Shown here: positions 6,970-15,068 of the stretch, piece after piece
How positions within the stretch are numbered: position 1 is the stretch's first letter
How the letters are laid out: the number at the start of each line of letters is the position of its first letter
Origin: SIG440 sp045532055
GTDB lineage: Bacteria > Bacillota > Clostridia > Monoglobales > Monoglobaceae
DNA: 32,489 nt
Assembly: GCA_045532055.1 (NCBI GenBank)
Contig: JAZSFF010000006.1
Coordinates: 1-32,489 of the forward strand
Direction: 5' to 3'
Notes under the pieces: model-generated
Told to the model about the DNA's origin: nothing
The model's input: the letters and a program-made list of their open reading frames with translations, nothing else
Databases searched by the model: none
Position numbers and translations under genes: made by a program

Positions 6970-8328
6970 TTAATTTTTAAGGCTGTGTATAGGCGCAGGA
7001 ATTCTTCCGCCACGATTTACAAAATCACAGCTTGAATACTTATGCACCGGCATGATTGGTGCATAACCCAAAAGTCCGCCAAATTCAACACTTTCTCCCA
7101 CATCTTTACCAACAACAGGGATAATTCTGACAGCAGTAGTTTTTTGGTTTATAACACCGATTGCCGCCTCATCTGCAATAATTGCAGAGATAGTTTCTGC
7201 CGGCGTATCACCGGGTATCGCAATCATATCAAGTCCAACCGAACATACGCAAGTCATAGCCTCCAATTTATCCAGAGACAATGCTCCGCACTCCGCTGCC
7301 GCAATCATACCGGCATCTTCACTTACCGGAATAAATGCACCGCTCAGTCCGCCAACATAACTGGACGCCATAACTCCGCCCTTTTTAACCGCATCGTTAA
7401 GCAATGCAAGTGCCGCTGTTGTTCCGTGAGTTCCGCATTTTTCAAGACCCATTTCCTCAAGAATATAAGCAACGCTGTCACCAACCTCGGGGGTTGGTGC
7501 CAAAGACAAATCCACAATTCCAAATGGCACATTCAGCCGTTTTGATGCCTCTTGTGCTACAAGCTGACCCATTCTGGTAATCTTGAACGCTGTCTTTTTT
7601 ATCACATCTGCAACTGTACCAAAATCCTGTCCCTTTACCTTTTCAAGTGCAGCTTTTACCACACCTGGACCGCTGACACCCACATTAATCACACAATCGC
7701 CCTCACCAACACCGTGAAACGCCCCTGCCATAAAGGGATTGTCCTCAACCGCATTGGCAAACACTACAAGCTTTGCACATCCAAAAGAATCGCTGTCTGC
7801 TGTAAGCTCTGCTGTTTTCTTTATTGTCTTACCCATAATCTTTACCGCATCCATATTGATGCCTGCTTTTGTTGTTGCAATACCTACAGATGAACAAACT
7901 CTCTCCGTGCGAGCCAAAGCCTCAGGGATAGATTCTATTAGAATTCTGTCACCTTTGGTAAAGCCCTTGTGAACAAGTGCAGAAAAGCCGCCTATAAAAT
8001 TTACACCGGTTGCCTTTGCCGCACGGTCAAGCGTCTCGGCAAACATAACATAATTGTCCGCATCACTTGCCCCTGCAATCATTGCAATTGGTGTAACAGA
8101 AATTCGTTTGTTTATAATTGGTATGCCGTACTTACTGCTTATATCTTCCCCTGTCTTTACCAAATCCTTTGCAAGACAGGTTATTTTCTCATAAATTTTT
8201 TCACAGGCCCTTTCCGCACTGCTGTCAATACAGTCAAGAAGAGAAATGCCCATTGTTATTGTTCTTATATCAAGATGCTGGTCGTCAATCATCTTGATTG
8301 TTTCCATGATTTCCCTTGTGTTTATCAT
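6970..8328 (-). CDS. PFL family protein (UPF0210/DUF711)
   Basis: A 452-residue cytoplasmic protein of the UPF0210 (DUF711) family, whose fold is related to pyruvate formate-lyase and ribonucleotide reductase; its biochemical role is not established. Typical segments are MDAVKIMGKTIKKTAELT, CVINVGVSGPGVVKAALEKV, FGIVDLSLAPTPEVGDSVA, CGTHGTTAALALLNDAVKKG, the C-terminal GGLLGYAPIMPVHKYSSCDF and final GGRIPAPIHSLKN, showing a full-length member. It lies 20 bp after the ACT-domain gene on the same strand, a pairing conserved across Firmicutes, and shares its promoter. ATG 8328 is preceded by CGGAGGAC. Confidence 0.95.
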   Translation of the reverse strand: MINTREIMETIKMIDDQHLDIRTITMGISLLDCIDSSAERACEKIYEKITCLAKDLVKTGEDISSKYGIPIINKRISVTPIAMIAGASDADNYVMFAETLDRAAKATGVNFIGGFSALVHKGFTKGDRILIESIPEALARTERVCSSVGIATTKAGINMDAVKIMGKTIKKTAELTADSDSFGCAKLVVFANAVEDNPFMAGAFHGVGEGDCVINVGVSGPGVVKAALEKVKGQDFGTVADVIKKTAFKITRMGQLVAQEASKRLNVPFGIVDLSLAPTPEVGDSVAYILEEMGLEKCGTHGTTAALALLNDAVKKGGVMASSYVGGLSGAFIPVSEDAGMIAAAECGALSLDKLEAMTCVCSVGLDMIAIPGDTPAETISAIIADEAAIGVINQKTTAVRIIPVVGKDVGESVEFGGLLGYAPIMPVHKYSSCDFVNRGGRIPAPIHSLKN

Positions 8329-8348
8329 ATGTCCTCCGAAGTTAAATC

Positions 8349-8618
8349 CTATATTCTGTGCATTGAATTGAAGATATCCTCGTGTTGCATTCTGATTTCA
8401 ACACCTATCTCCTTGCCTATACGTTCAAGTTCTGCCATAACATCATTTGACGCACCTGAATCCTCTCGAAATTCAACCAACATGACCATTGTGAATATAT
8501 TCTGCATAATGGTCTGGTTTATGTCCAATATATTAACACCATAACGATAAAGGCAATCACTAACCTTTGCTATAATGCCTGTCTGGTCAATACCCATAAC
8601 TGAAACAACTGCTCTCAT
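8349..8618 (-). CDS. ACT-domain protein (UPF0237)
   Basis: An 89-residue single ACT domain. It opens with the standard strand-and-loop MRAVVSVMGIDQTGIIAKVS followed by CLYRYGVNILDINQTIMQNI; ACT domains bind small effectors, usually amino acids, and dimerise. It is first in a two-gene unit with the PFL-family protein 20 bp downstream and probably works with it, though neither function is proven. GAGGAG precedes ATG 8618. Length is that of the whole UPF0237 family. Confidence 0.93.
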   Translation of the reverse strand: MRAVVSVMGIDQTGIIAKVSDCLYRYGVNILDINQTIMQNIFTMVMLVEFREDSGASNDVMAELERIGKEIGVEIRMQHEDIFNSMHRI

Positions 8619-8665
8619 TTGTACACGCTCCTCAAGTTTCTTTGCTTAATGCAATTATATGGTTT

Positions 8666-8694
8666 ATTATACAACCCCGTCTTATTTCCGTCAA
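8666..8694 (-). promoter_or_regulatory. Sigma-A-type promoter for the ACT/PFL operon
   Basis: On the minus strand TTGACG (8694-8689), 17-bp spacer, TATAAT (8671-8666), about 48 bp before the ACT-domain start. Confidence 0.75.
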
Positions 8695-8717
8695 GTAAAA
8701 TTTATATCAAATTTCGG

Positions 8718-8746
8718 TTGAAAAAAAATATTTTTTGTGGTAAAAT
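8718..8746 (+). promoter_or_regulatory. Sigma-A-type promoter for ygiQ-folD-radA
   Basis: TTGAAA (8718-8723), 17-bp spacer, TAAAAT (8741-8746), 39 bp before the start codon. Confidence 0.65.
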
Positions 8747-8785
8747 ATTCTTGTTGAAATCTATATTTAAAGCGAGGATTTAAGC

Positions 8786-10714
8786 ATGTTTCTTCCCGTT
8801 TCAAAAACCGATATGAAAAAACGTGGAATTCACCAGCTTGATTTCATTTATATAATTGGTGACGCATACGTTGACCACTCCAGTTTTGGTCACGCAATAA
8901 TCTCAAGAGTCCTTGAGAACGCCGGCTATACAGTTGGTATAATTTCTCAACCCGACTGGCACAACTGCGAAGCATTTAAGTCTCTTGGTACACCACGACT
9001 TGGGTTTCTTGTTTCCTCCGGCAATATTGACCCTATGGTCAATCATTATACTGTGTCCAAAAAAGTCCGTTCCAGAGACCTCTATTCACCAGGTGGTGAA
9101 ATTGGCAAACGCCCTGACAGGGCAACCGTTGTGTATTGCAACAGACTCCGCGAGGCTTTCGGCAAAAAAATACCCATTATAATCGGTGGCATCGAGGCAA
9201 GCCTGAGGCGTTTTGCACACTATGACTACTGGTCCGACAAAGTTCGCAGAAGCATATTGATAGACAGCGGTGCGGACATACTAATTTATGGCATGGGGGA
9301 ACATCAGATTGTAGAGATTGCTGAGCTTTTAAACTGTGGCGTCCCTGTGAACCAGATAAAACACGTTGCAGGAACCGCATACGTTGAAGATACAGACTGT
9401 GACTTTCCCGATGACTTTGTTCATATTCCGTCCTTTGACGAGGTTTCGCGAAACAAACGTTTATATGCAGATGCAACACGTATACAATATGAGGAACAGG
9501 ATTCTATGCGGGGCAGAACCTTGGTGCAAAAAGATAACGATAAGAAATGCATCGTTCAACTGCCTCCATCACCGCCCCTTACAACAGAAGAACTTGACGC
9601 TGTGTATGAACTCCCCTACGAGGGAACATATCATCCGACATACGAGGCTTTGGGCGGTGTCCCCGCCATCTCCGAGGTTGAATTCAGCATAACATCCTGC
9701 CGTGGTTGTTTTGGCAGTTGCAACTTCTGTGCGTTAGCCTTTCATCAGGGCAGAACAGTAACCGCACGCAGTCAGCAATCAATCCTGCGTGAAGCGGAAA
9801 GATTAATCAAAAAACCTAATTTCAAAGGATATATTCATGACGTAGGCGGTCCAACAGCCAACTTCCGGGCACCATCCTGCGAAAATCAACTAAAGCACGG
9901 TGTATGCAAGAACAAACAATGTCTGTTCCCCTCTCCCTGCAAAAACTTAGAGGTTTCGCATAGTGATTATCTTGAACTTCTGCAAAAATTAAGGAAGCTG
10001 CCCAGTGTAAAAAAGGTATTTGTCCGCTCCGGCATACGCTTTGATTACCTGCTATGTGACAAGGATGACAGTTTCTTTAAAGAACTTTGCAAGCACCATA
10101 TCAGCGGTCAACTCAGGGTTGCCCCTGAACATATTTCAGATAATGTTCTTAAATTTATGGGCAAGCCCTCATATGGGGTCTATGAAAAATTCCTGAATAA
10201 ATTTGAAACCATAAATATGGATTTAGGGATTGAACAGTATGCTGTGCCCTACCTAATGTCATCACACCCCGGCAGTACCTTAAAGGATGCCATTAAGCTG
10301 GCAGAGTATCTGAACAAACACCGAATTTCTGCAGAACAGGTTCAGGATTTTTACCCCACTCCGGGCAGTATTTCAACCTGTATGTATTATACCGGGATTG
10401 ACCCGAGGACCGGAAAATCTGTATATGTCGCCACAGACTACAAAGAAAAACAGATGCAACGTGCACTTTTGCAATACCGTGACCCTAAAAATTATCAACT
10501 TATAATAAAAGCACTAAAGCAGGCAAATCGTCTTGACCTTGTGGGGTTTGGTGCAAATTGCCTGATAAAACCATCAAAAGGAGAAAATAAAAATGGCAAC
10601 AATCTTAAGCGGAAAAACAGTATCAGCAAGAATAAAGGAAAATCTCAAAGCAGAGATAGAAAACCTGAAGAAAAACGGAATAACCCCCGGTCTCGCCGTA
10701 ATCATAGTAGGTGA
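8786..10714 (+). CDS. YgiQ-family radical SAM protein
   Basis: A 642-residue radical SAM enzyme of the YgiQ (UPF0313) type; its reaction is unknown. The N-terminal half (LDFIYIIGDAYVDHSSFGHA, then GIEASLRRFAHYDYWSDKVR) resembles a B12-binding-like domain; the radical SAM domain begins near residue 295 with CX3CX2C at C308, C312 and C315 (TSCRGCFGSCNFC), which binds the 4Fe-4S cluster. A later DUF3362-like region has GQLRVAPEHIS, QVQDFYPTPGSISTCMYYTG and YRDPKNYQLIIKALKQANR. The reading frame runs 122 bp into folD; the final 40 or so residues, rich in K, R, N and S, come from the start of folD in another frame. The start follows GCGAGGA. Confidence 0.92.
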   Translation: MFLPVSKTDMKKRGIHQLDFIYIIGDAYVDHSSFGHAIISRVLENAGYTVGIISQPDWHNCEAFKSLGTPRLGFLVSSGNIDPMVNHYTVSKKVRSRDLYSPGGEIGKRPDRATVVYCNRLREAFGKKIPIIIGGIEASLRRFAHYDYWSDKVRRSILIDSGADILIYGMGEHQIVEIAELLNCGVPVNQIKHVAGTAYVEDTDCDFPDDFVHIPSFDEVSRNKRLYADATRIQYEEQDSMRGRTLVQKDNDKKCIVQLPPSPPLTTEELDAVYELPYEGTYHPTYEALGGVPAISEVEFSITSCRGCFGSCNFCALAFHQGRTVTARSQQSILREAERLIKKPNFKGYIHDVGGPTANFRAPSCENQLKHGVCKNKQCLFPSPCKNLEVSHSDYLELLQKLRKLPSVKKVFVRSGIRFDYLLCDKDDSFFKELCKHHISGQLRVAPEHISDNVLKFMGKPSYGVYEKFLNKFETINMDLGIEQYAVPYLMSSHPGSTLKDAIKLAEYLNKHRISAEQVQDFYPTPGSISTCMYYTGIDPRTGKSVYVATDYKEKQMQRALLQYRDPKNYQLIIKALKQANRLDLVGFGANCLIKPSKGENKNGNNLKRKNSISKNKGKSQSRDRKPEEKRNNPRSRRNHSR

Positions 10715-11441
10715 AGACCCTGCCTCAAAAGTTTATGTCGGCAGGAAAGAGGCTATGTGCATAGAACTTGGTATGCATTCTGAAAAATTTGCTCTTCCCG
10801 AGGCAACAACTCAGGAAGAGCTTGTGGCTTTGGTTGAAAAGCTTAACAATGACGACAAAATCCATGGCATTCTTGTACAGCTTCCTCTCCCCAAGCATCT
10901 TGACGAAAAGGCTGTTATAAACACTATCCGCCCCGAAAAGGACGTCGATGCTTTCCACCCCGTAAATGTGGGTAAAATAATGATAGGGGATTATGATTTT
11001 GTTCCCTGTACCCCTGCAGGCATTATGGAGCTTATTGCGGAGAGCAATGTAGAAATTGAGGGCAAAACCTGTGTTGTCATCGGCAGAAGCAACATTGTAG
11101 GTAAACCAATGAGCATGCTCCTCCTCCACAAAAACGGAACTGTTACCACCTGCCACTCCAGAACAAAAAACCTCAAGGAAGTAACCCGTCAGGCTGATAT
11201 TCTGGTGGCAGCTGTAGGCCGTGCACATTTTGTTACTGCAGACATGGTAAAACCCGGTGCTGTTGTGATTGACGTGGGTATGAATCGTCTTGATGACGGC
11301 AAACTGGTGGGTGATGTTGATTTTGAAGGCGTTGAAAAAGTTGCAGGTGCAATCACCCCCGTTCCTGGTGGCGTTGGCCCCATGACAATAGCAATGCTTA
11401 TGCAAAACACCCTTACCGCTGCCAAAAATACATTGAAATAA
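10593..11441 (+). CDS. folD: Bifunctional methylenetetrahydrofolate dehydrogenase / methenyltetrahydrofolate cyclohydrolase
   Basis: Cytoplasmic enzyme that interconverts 5,10-methylene-THF and 10-formyl-THF via methenyl-THF, supplying one-carbon units for purines and fMet. At 282 residues it is full length. Visible are PGLAVIIVGEDPASKVYVGR with the conserved YVxxK-like region (here YVGRK), VQLPLPKHL, PEKDVDAFHPVNVG, the NAD(P)-binding run VVIGRSNIVGKPM, VDVGMN-like VIDVGMNRLDDGKLVGDV and the C-terminal TPVPGGVGPMTIAMLMQNT. ATG 10593 is fixed by AAAGGAG 10 bases upstream and by the family N-terminus, although it lies inside the ygiQ frame. radA follows after 11 bp. Confidence 0.97.
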   Translation: MATILSGKTVSARIKENLKAEIENLKKNGITPGLAVIIVGEDPASKVYVGRKEAMCIELGMHSEKFALPEATTQEELVALVEKLNNDDKIHGILVQLPLPKHLDEKAVINTIRPEKDVDAFHPVNVGKIMIGDYDFVPCTPAGIMELIAESNVEIEGKTCVVIGRSNIVGKPMSMLLLHKNGTVTTCHSRTKNLKEVTRQADILVAAVGRAHFVTADMVKPGAVVIDVGMNRLDDGKLVGDVDFEGVEKVAGAITPVPGGVGPMTIAMLMQNTLTAAKNTLK

Positions 11442-11452
11442 GGTATTGAATT

Positions 11453-12823
11453 ATGAAAACAAAAACCATATACGTTTGCTCCGAATGTGGTGCCACATCC
11501 CCAAAATGGATGGGCAAATGTACCTCCTGTAACTCATGGAACACCATGGTTGAAGAAGTTCTAAAAGCCACACCCTCAAGTTCCAAGGTTGCTGTGATGT
11601 CAACCCCCTCTGTATCATCAAGTGTCCCCAAAACCATCTCCGATATAGATTCTGTTGACGAGGTCCGTTCCTCCACCGGCATGGATGAACTTGACCGTGT
11701 TCTTGGCGGCGGCCTTGTAAAAGGCTCACTTGTCCTTGTTGGCGGTGACCCCGGAATAGGAAAATCGACCCTTCTTCTTCAGATTTGTGAACACATGGGC
11801 AAATCAGGAAAAATCCTGTATGTATCCGGTGAGGAATCTCAACGGCAAATAAAGCTCCGGGCACAGCGTCTTGGGATTACAACCGAAAACCTTAAAGTTT
11901 ATTCTGAAACCAATATGAGTTATATAATTGACTGTGTTTTCCGTGAAAATCCTGATATTCTTATCGTAGATTCGGTTCAGACAATGTATAATCCGGAAAT
12001 CCAGTCAACTCCCGGAAATGTAGCACAGATTAAAGATGTAACGTCTGTTCTCATGAAGATTGCAAAGGAAAACTCAATTTCTGTATTCCTTGTAGGTCAT
12101 GTAACAAAAGAGGGCGCTCTTGCCGGACCTAAAATTTTGGAACACATGGTTGACTGCGTTTTATATTTTGAAGGAGAACGCCATCAATCTTTCCGCATTC
12201 TTCGTGCTGTCAAGAACCGTTTTGGCTCAACAAATGAAATCGGTGTGTTTGAGATGAAAGGTTGTGGCCTTGAGCAAGTTGTCAACCCGTCCTTAGCCAT
12301 GCTTTCCGGACGGCCGGAAAATGTTCCCGGTTCGTGTATAATCTGCACTATGGAGGGAACTCGACCTGTTCTTGCAGAAGTTCAGGCACTAGTCTCTCCC
12401 ACCTCTTTCGGCAACCCACGACGTATGGCAAGCGGGCCTGATATTGGTCGTTCAATCATGCTGATGGCGGTCCTTGAAAAACGGGGTGGACTCCGCATGT
12501 CAGCCTATGACGCATATGTAAATGTGGTTGGAGGACTGAGAATTGTTGAACCTGCTGCAGATTTAGGCTTAGTTCTTGCTCTTGCATCAAGTTTTTGCGG
12601 CAAGGCAATAGACAGTCAAACTGTTGCCATTGGCGAAGTGGGTCTTACCGGTGAACTGCGAACATGCAGTTTTCTTGAATCAAGAATTGCCGAGTGCGAA
12701 AAGTTGGGTTTTAAGCGGTGTATTATCCCGTCTGTTGATTTGAAAAAGCTCAAAAAATTCAACAATATAGAATTATGTCCTTTAAATAATATAAAAGATG
12801 TTATTGATGGATTTTGCAAATAA
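11453..12823 (+). CDS. radA: DNA repair protein RadA (Sms)
   Basis: A 456-residue RecA-like ATPase that promotes branch migration during recombinational repair. Zinc finger with C9, C12, C23 and C26 (CSECGATSPKWMGKCTSC); Walker A GGDPGIGKST at 97-106; the Sms-specific KNRFG motif at 254-258 (RAVKNRFGSTNEIGVFEM); a C-terminal Lon-protease-like domain from about 285 (LAEVQALV, MSAYDAYVNVVGGLRIVEPA, VAIGEVGLTGELR). Full length. It sits 11 bp after folD and 56 bp before the CarD-like gene. In Bacillus and many clostridia radA also stands near ispD-ispF; disA, often next to radA, is absent here. Confidence 0.97.
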   Translation: MKTKTIYVCSECGATSPKWMGKCTSCNSWNTMVEEVLKATPSSSKVAVMSTPSVSSSVPKTISDIDSVDEVRSSTGMDELDRVLGGGLVKGSLVLVGGDPGIGKSTLLLQICEHMGKSGKILYVSGEESQRQIKLRAQRLGITTENLKVYSETNMSYIIDCVFRENPDILIVDSVQTMYNPEIQSTPGNVAQIKDVTSVLMKIAKENSISVFLVGHVTKEGALAGPKILEHMVDCVLYFEGERHQSFRILRAVKNRFGSTNEIGVFEMKGCGLEQVVNPSLAMLSGRPENVPGSCIICTMEGTRPVLAEVQALVSPTSFGNPRRMASGPDIGRSIMLMAVLEKRGGLRMSAYDAYVNVVGGLRIVEPAADLGLVLALASSFCGKAIDSQTVAIGEVGLTGELRTCSFLESRIAECEKLGFKRCIIPSVDLKKLKKFNNIELCPLNNIKDVIDGFCK

Positions 12824-12879
12824 TTTGAAAATAATAAAATATATTTAAAATATAAAAGTTTTTGAAGGGAAGTCTTTAT

Positions 12880-13347
12880 GTGTTCAATATAGGCGACGAA
12901 ATAGTTTATCCAATGCATGGAGCCGGTATTATTGTCGACATCGAGGAAAAGAAAATTCTCGGCGAGCTCCATAAGTACTATATCCTGCAGATTTCCATAA
13001 GCGACATGAAGGTAATGCTGCCCGTTAACAACCTTGACACCATCGGCATCAGACGAATTGTTTCTGAAGATGCCGCCAACGAAGCTATCAACCACTTTCA
13101 CAACTGTTGCGAAGATTCAAACAACAATTGGAATCAACGTTACAGAGAAAATATCGAAAAAATCAAAAAAGGCAACTTAATTGATGTTGCAACCGTTGCG
13201 AAAACACTTCTTCTGCGCGACAATAAAAAATCATTGTCAAATGCAGAGCGTAAAATGCTTTCAAACGCAAAAAACATTCTTATATCAGAGCTGGTGCTTG
13301 CAAAGAAAGTGTCCCCTGAGGAAATCAAAGAAATGCTGGCACTATAA
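12880..13347 (+). CDS. CarD/CdnL-like RNA polymerase-interacting regulator
   Basis: A protein of about 155 residues with an N-terminal CarD_CdnL_TRCF domain (FNIGDEIVYPMHGAGIIVDI, HKYYILQISISDMKVMLPV), the Tudor-like fold that contacts the RNA polymerase beta subunit, and a helical C-terminal domain (about 65-155; LLLRDNKKSLSNAERKMLSN) that in CarD binds the promoter upstream edge. The longest frame starts at TTG 12862, but that codon lies just before and in frame with the ribosome binding site AAGGGAAG (12865-12872); GTG 12880, 7 bases later, gives MFNIGDEIVYPMHG, the usual family N-terminus. Family members stabilise open promoter complexes. ispD follows after 23 bp. Confidence 0.9.
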   Translation: MFNIGDEIVYPMHGAGIIVDIEEKKILGELHKYYILQISISDMKVMLPVNNLDTIGIRRIVSEDAANEAINHFHNCCEDSNNNWNQRYRENIEKIKKGNLIDVATVAKTLLLRDNKKSLSNAERKMLSNAKNILISELVLAKKVSPEEIKEMLAL

Positions 13348-13370
13348 AAATTTGTCTGGAGGTTTCTCCT

Positions 13371-14078
13371 ATGTCCATTAGGAAAAAAAACTCACCCACA
13401 GCAACAGCAATAATCGTTGCAGCCGGTGACAGCCGTCGTATGGGTGACAACAACAAACAGTTTATTCTTGTTAATGACATACCGGTTCTTGCTCATACCT
13501 TGCTGAAATTTCATAATGCACAGTCTATAGACTCAATTATTATTGTAACAAAAGAGGACTATATTCTTACAGTTTGGGATATGGTCCGTGAATTTGGCAT
13601 TTCAAAGGTGACAGATGTAATACCCGGCGGCAAAACCCGGGGTGATTCCGTCAAATGCGGCCTGCAACTGGTACCCAACAACAAACTGGTGGCAATCCAT
13701 GATGGTGCACGGCCATTTGTATCCACTGACAAAATTGACGATCTTGTCCTCCTGGCAGATACTTTTGGAGCGTCTGCTCCCGGTGTTATCCCCAAGGATA
13801 CTGTCAAACACATTTCTCAAGACGGCAATATTGAGGAGACTATTAATCGTGAAGTTTTGCGTCTTATACAGACACCTCAGGTATTCCGGTCAGAGGAAAT
13901 AAAACTTGCATATATCCGTGCCGACGAATCAGGTTTTACAGGAACAGACGACTGTTCGATTGTAGAAAATGCAGGTTTTACCGTTCATGTTGTTGATGGT
14001 GAGTATACAAACATAAAGGTGACAACCCCTGAGGATATTCCCGTCGCAGAAGCTATTTGCCATTTCTTAAGTAAATAG
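13371..14078 (+). CDS. ispD: 2-C-methyl-D-erythritol 4-phosphate cytidylyltransferase
   Basis: Third step of the MEP isoprenoid pathway: MEP plus CTP gives CDP-methylerythritol. The nucleotide-binding N-terminus ATAIIVAAGDSRRMG, then DNNKQF, is the family signature; further motifs are VIPGGKTRGDSVKCGL, VAIHDGARPFVS, NREVLRLIQTPQVFR and TGTDDCSIVENAG, matching the known active-site segments. At 235 residues it is full length. GGAGG precedes ATG 13371. ispF, the enzyme two steps later, follows after 28 bp and is surely co-transcribed. Confidence 0.96.
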   Translation: MSIRKKNSPTATAIIVAAGDSRRMGDNNKQFILVNDIPVLAHTLLKFHNAQSIDSIIIVTKEDYILTVWDMVREFGISKVTDVIPGGKTRGDSVKCGLQLVPNNKLVAIHDGARPFVSTDKIDDLVLLADTFGASAPGVIPKDTVKHISQDGNIEETINREVLRLIQTPQVFRSEEIKLAYIRADESGFTGTDDCSIVENAGFTVHVVDGEYTNIKVTTPEDIPVAEAICHFLSK

Positions 14079-14106
14079 TTGTAATATACATTAAAAGGAG
14101 TTAATT

Positions 14107-14580
14107 ATGAGAGTTGGTCTCGGGTATGACGTGCATGCCCTTACAGAAAACAGAAAACTTATCCTTGGCGGTGTAGAAATTCCATACGATAAAGGTCTTT
14201 TGGGTCATTCCGATGCGGATGTCCTTGTTCATGCAATCATGGATGCTATTCTTGGTGCTGCGGCATTGGGGGATATAGGCAAACACTTTCCCGACACCGA
14301 CAACAGTTTCAAAAATATCAGCAGTCTTGTTCTGTTAAAACAGACAAAACATATTTTAGAAACCCACGGTTTCATCATAAATAATATTGACTCAACCATT
14401 GTGGCACAAAGTCCAAAATTATCCCCTTTTATTGAAGAAATGCGCAAAAACATTTCAGATATTCTGCAGATTGACACATCTTTTGTAAACATCAAAGCAA
14501 CCACTACAGAAAAATTGGGTTTTGAAGGCAGAAAAGAGGGCATCTCCGCCTTTGCTATAGCCAGTGTTATTCAAAAATAA
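14107..14580 (+). CDS. ispF: 2-C-methyl-D-erythritol 2,4-cyclodiphosphate synthase
   Basis: Converts CDP-ME 2-phosphate to MEcPP with loss of CMP in the MEP pathway; a trimeric zinc enzyme. At 157 residues it has the full family length. The N-terminal GLGYDVHAL contains the metal-binding D and H, and GHSDADVLVHAIMDAILGAA with GDIGKHFPDTD complete the metal site and the substrate pocket; the end TEKLGFEGRKEGISAFAIAS is the usual C-terminal CDP-binding motif. AAAAGGAG precedes ATG 14107. No clear terminator follows before the groE promoter. Confidence 0.97.
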   Translation: MRVGLGYDVHALTENRKLILGGVEIPYDKGLLGHSDADVLVHAIMDAILGAAALGDIGKHFPDTDNSFKNISSLVLLKQTKHILETHGFIINNIDSTIVAQSPKLSPFIEEMRKNISDILQIDTSFVNIKATTTEKLGFEGRKEGISAFAIASVIQK

Positions 14581-14653
14581 CAGCTTAGAGCAGATTTTGG
14601 TAAATAATTGGACATAACAACGAATAATCGACCATAATCATCCGTAAATGGAT

Positions 14654-14682
14654 TTGATTTACATGGGAGATTTTTGTATTAT
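14654..14682 (+). promoter_or_regulatory. Sigma-A-type promoter for groESL
   Basis: TTGATT (14654-14659), 17-bp spacer, TATTAT (14677-14682), immediately upstream of the CIRCE element, the standard arrangement in which HrcA bound to CIRCE blocks transcription. Confidence 0.8.
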
Positions 14683-14690
14683 TAGTAGAG

Positions 14691-14717
14691 TTAGCACTCA
14701 CCAATCCAGAGTGCTAA
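14691..14717 (+). promoter_or_regulatory. CIRCE operator (HrcA binding site)
   Basis: TTAGCACTC (14691-14699), 9-base spacer, GAGTGCTAA (14709-14717): a perfect match to the CIRCE consensus. HrcA repression here is relieved on heat shock. The hrcA gene is not in the window. Confidence 0.98.
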
Positions 14718-14765
14718 CACAAAACAGTTTTTAATTAATTCATATAACATAAGGAGGCAATTCAA

Positions 14766-15050
14766 ATGAACATCAAACCATTGGCAGACAGAGTAGTTAT
14801 AAAGATGGTAGAAGCTGAGGAAACAACAAAGAGCGGCATCATTCTGGCAGGTTCTGCAAAAGAAAAACCCGAAGTTGCTGAAATCGTTGCTGTTGGTCCC
14901 GGCGGCATGGTTGACGGCAAAGAAATTAAGATGGAGCTTAAGGTAGGCGACAAAGTTTTAATCAGCAAGTATGCAGGCACAGAAGTTAAACTTGACGGTG
15001 CGGAATACACCATCCTTCGTCAAAGCGACGTTCTGGCTATAATTGACTAA
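14766..15050 (+). CDS. groS: Co-chaperonin GroES
   Basis: A 94-residue heptameric lid of the GroEL chaperonin. The sequence begins MNIKPLADRVVIKMVEAEET, then KSGIILAGSAKEKP (the mobile loop contacting GroEL), GPGGMVDGKEIKMELKVGDK, and ends ILRQSDVLAIID, all typical. AAGGAGG precedes ATG 14766. It is first in a two-gene operon with groEL 18 bp downstream, controlled by the CIRCE element at 14691-14717. Confidence 0.98.
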   Translation: MNIKPLADRVVIKMVEAEETTKSGIILAGSAKEKPEVAEIVAVGPGGMVDGKEIKMELKVGDKVLISKYAGTEVKLDGAEYTILRQSDVLAIID

Positions 15051-15068
15051 TTTCAGGAGGTAATAAAA

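Noticed and set aside
7042..8544. Several long plus-strand frames opposite the PFL-family gene
   Set aside because: They are shadows of a gene with clear family motifs; Cys- and His-rich composition is typical of antisense reading and they lack ribosome binding sites.
12862..12879. TTG start of the CarD-like gene giving six extra residues
   Set aside because: The extra codons contain the ribosome binding site for GTG 12880, which gives the family N-terminus.
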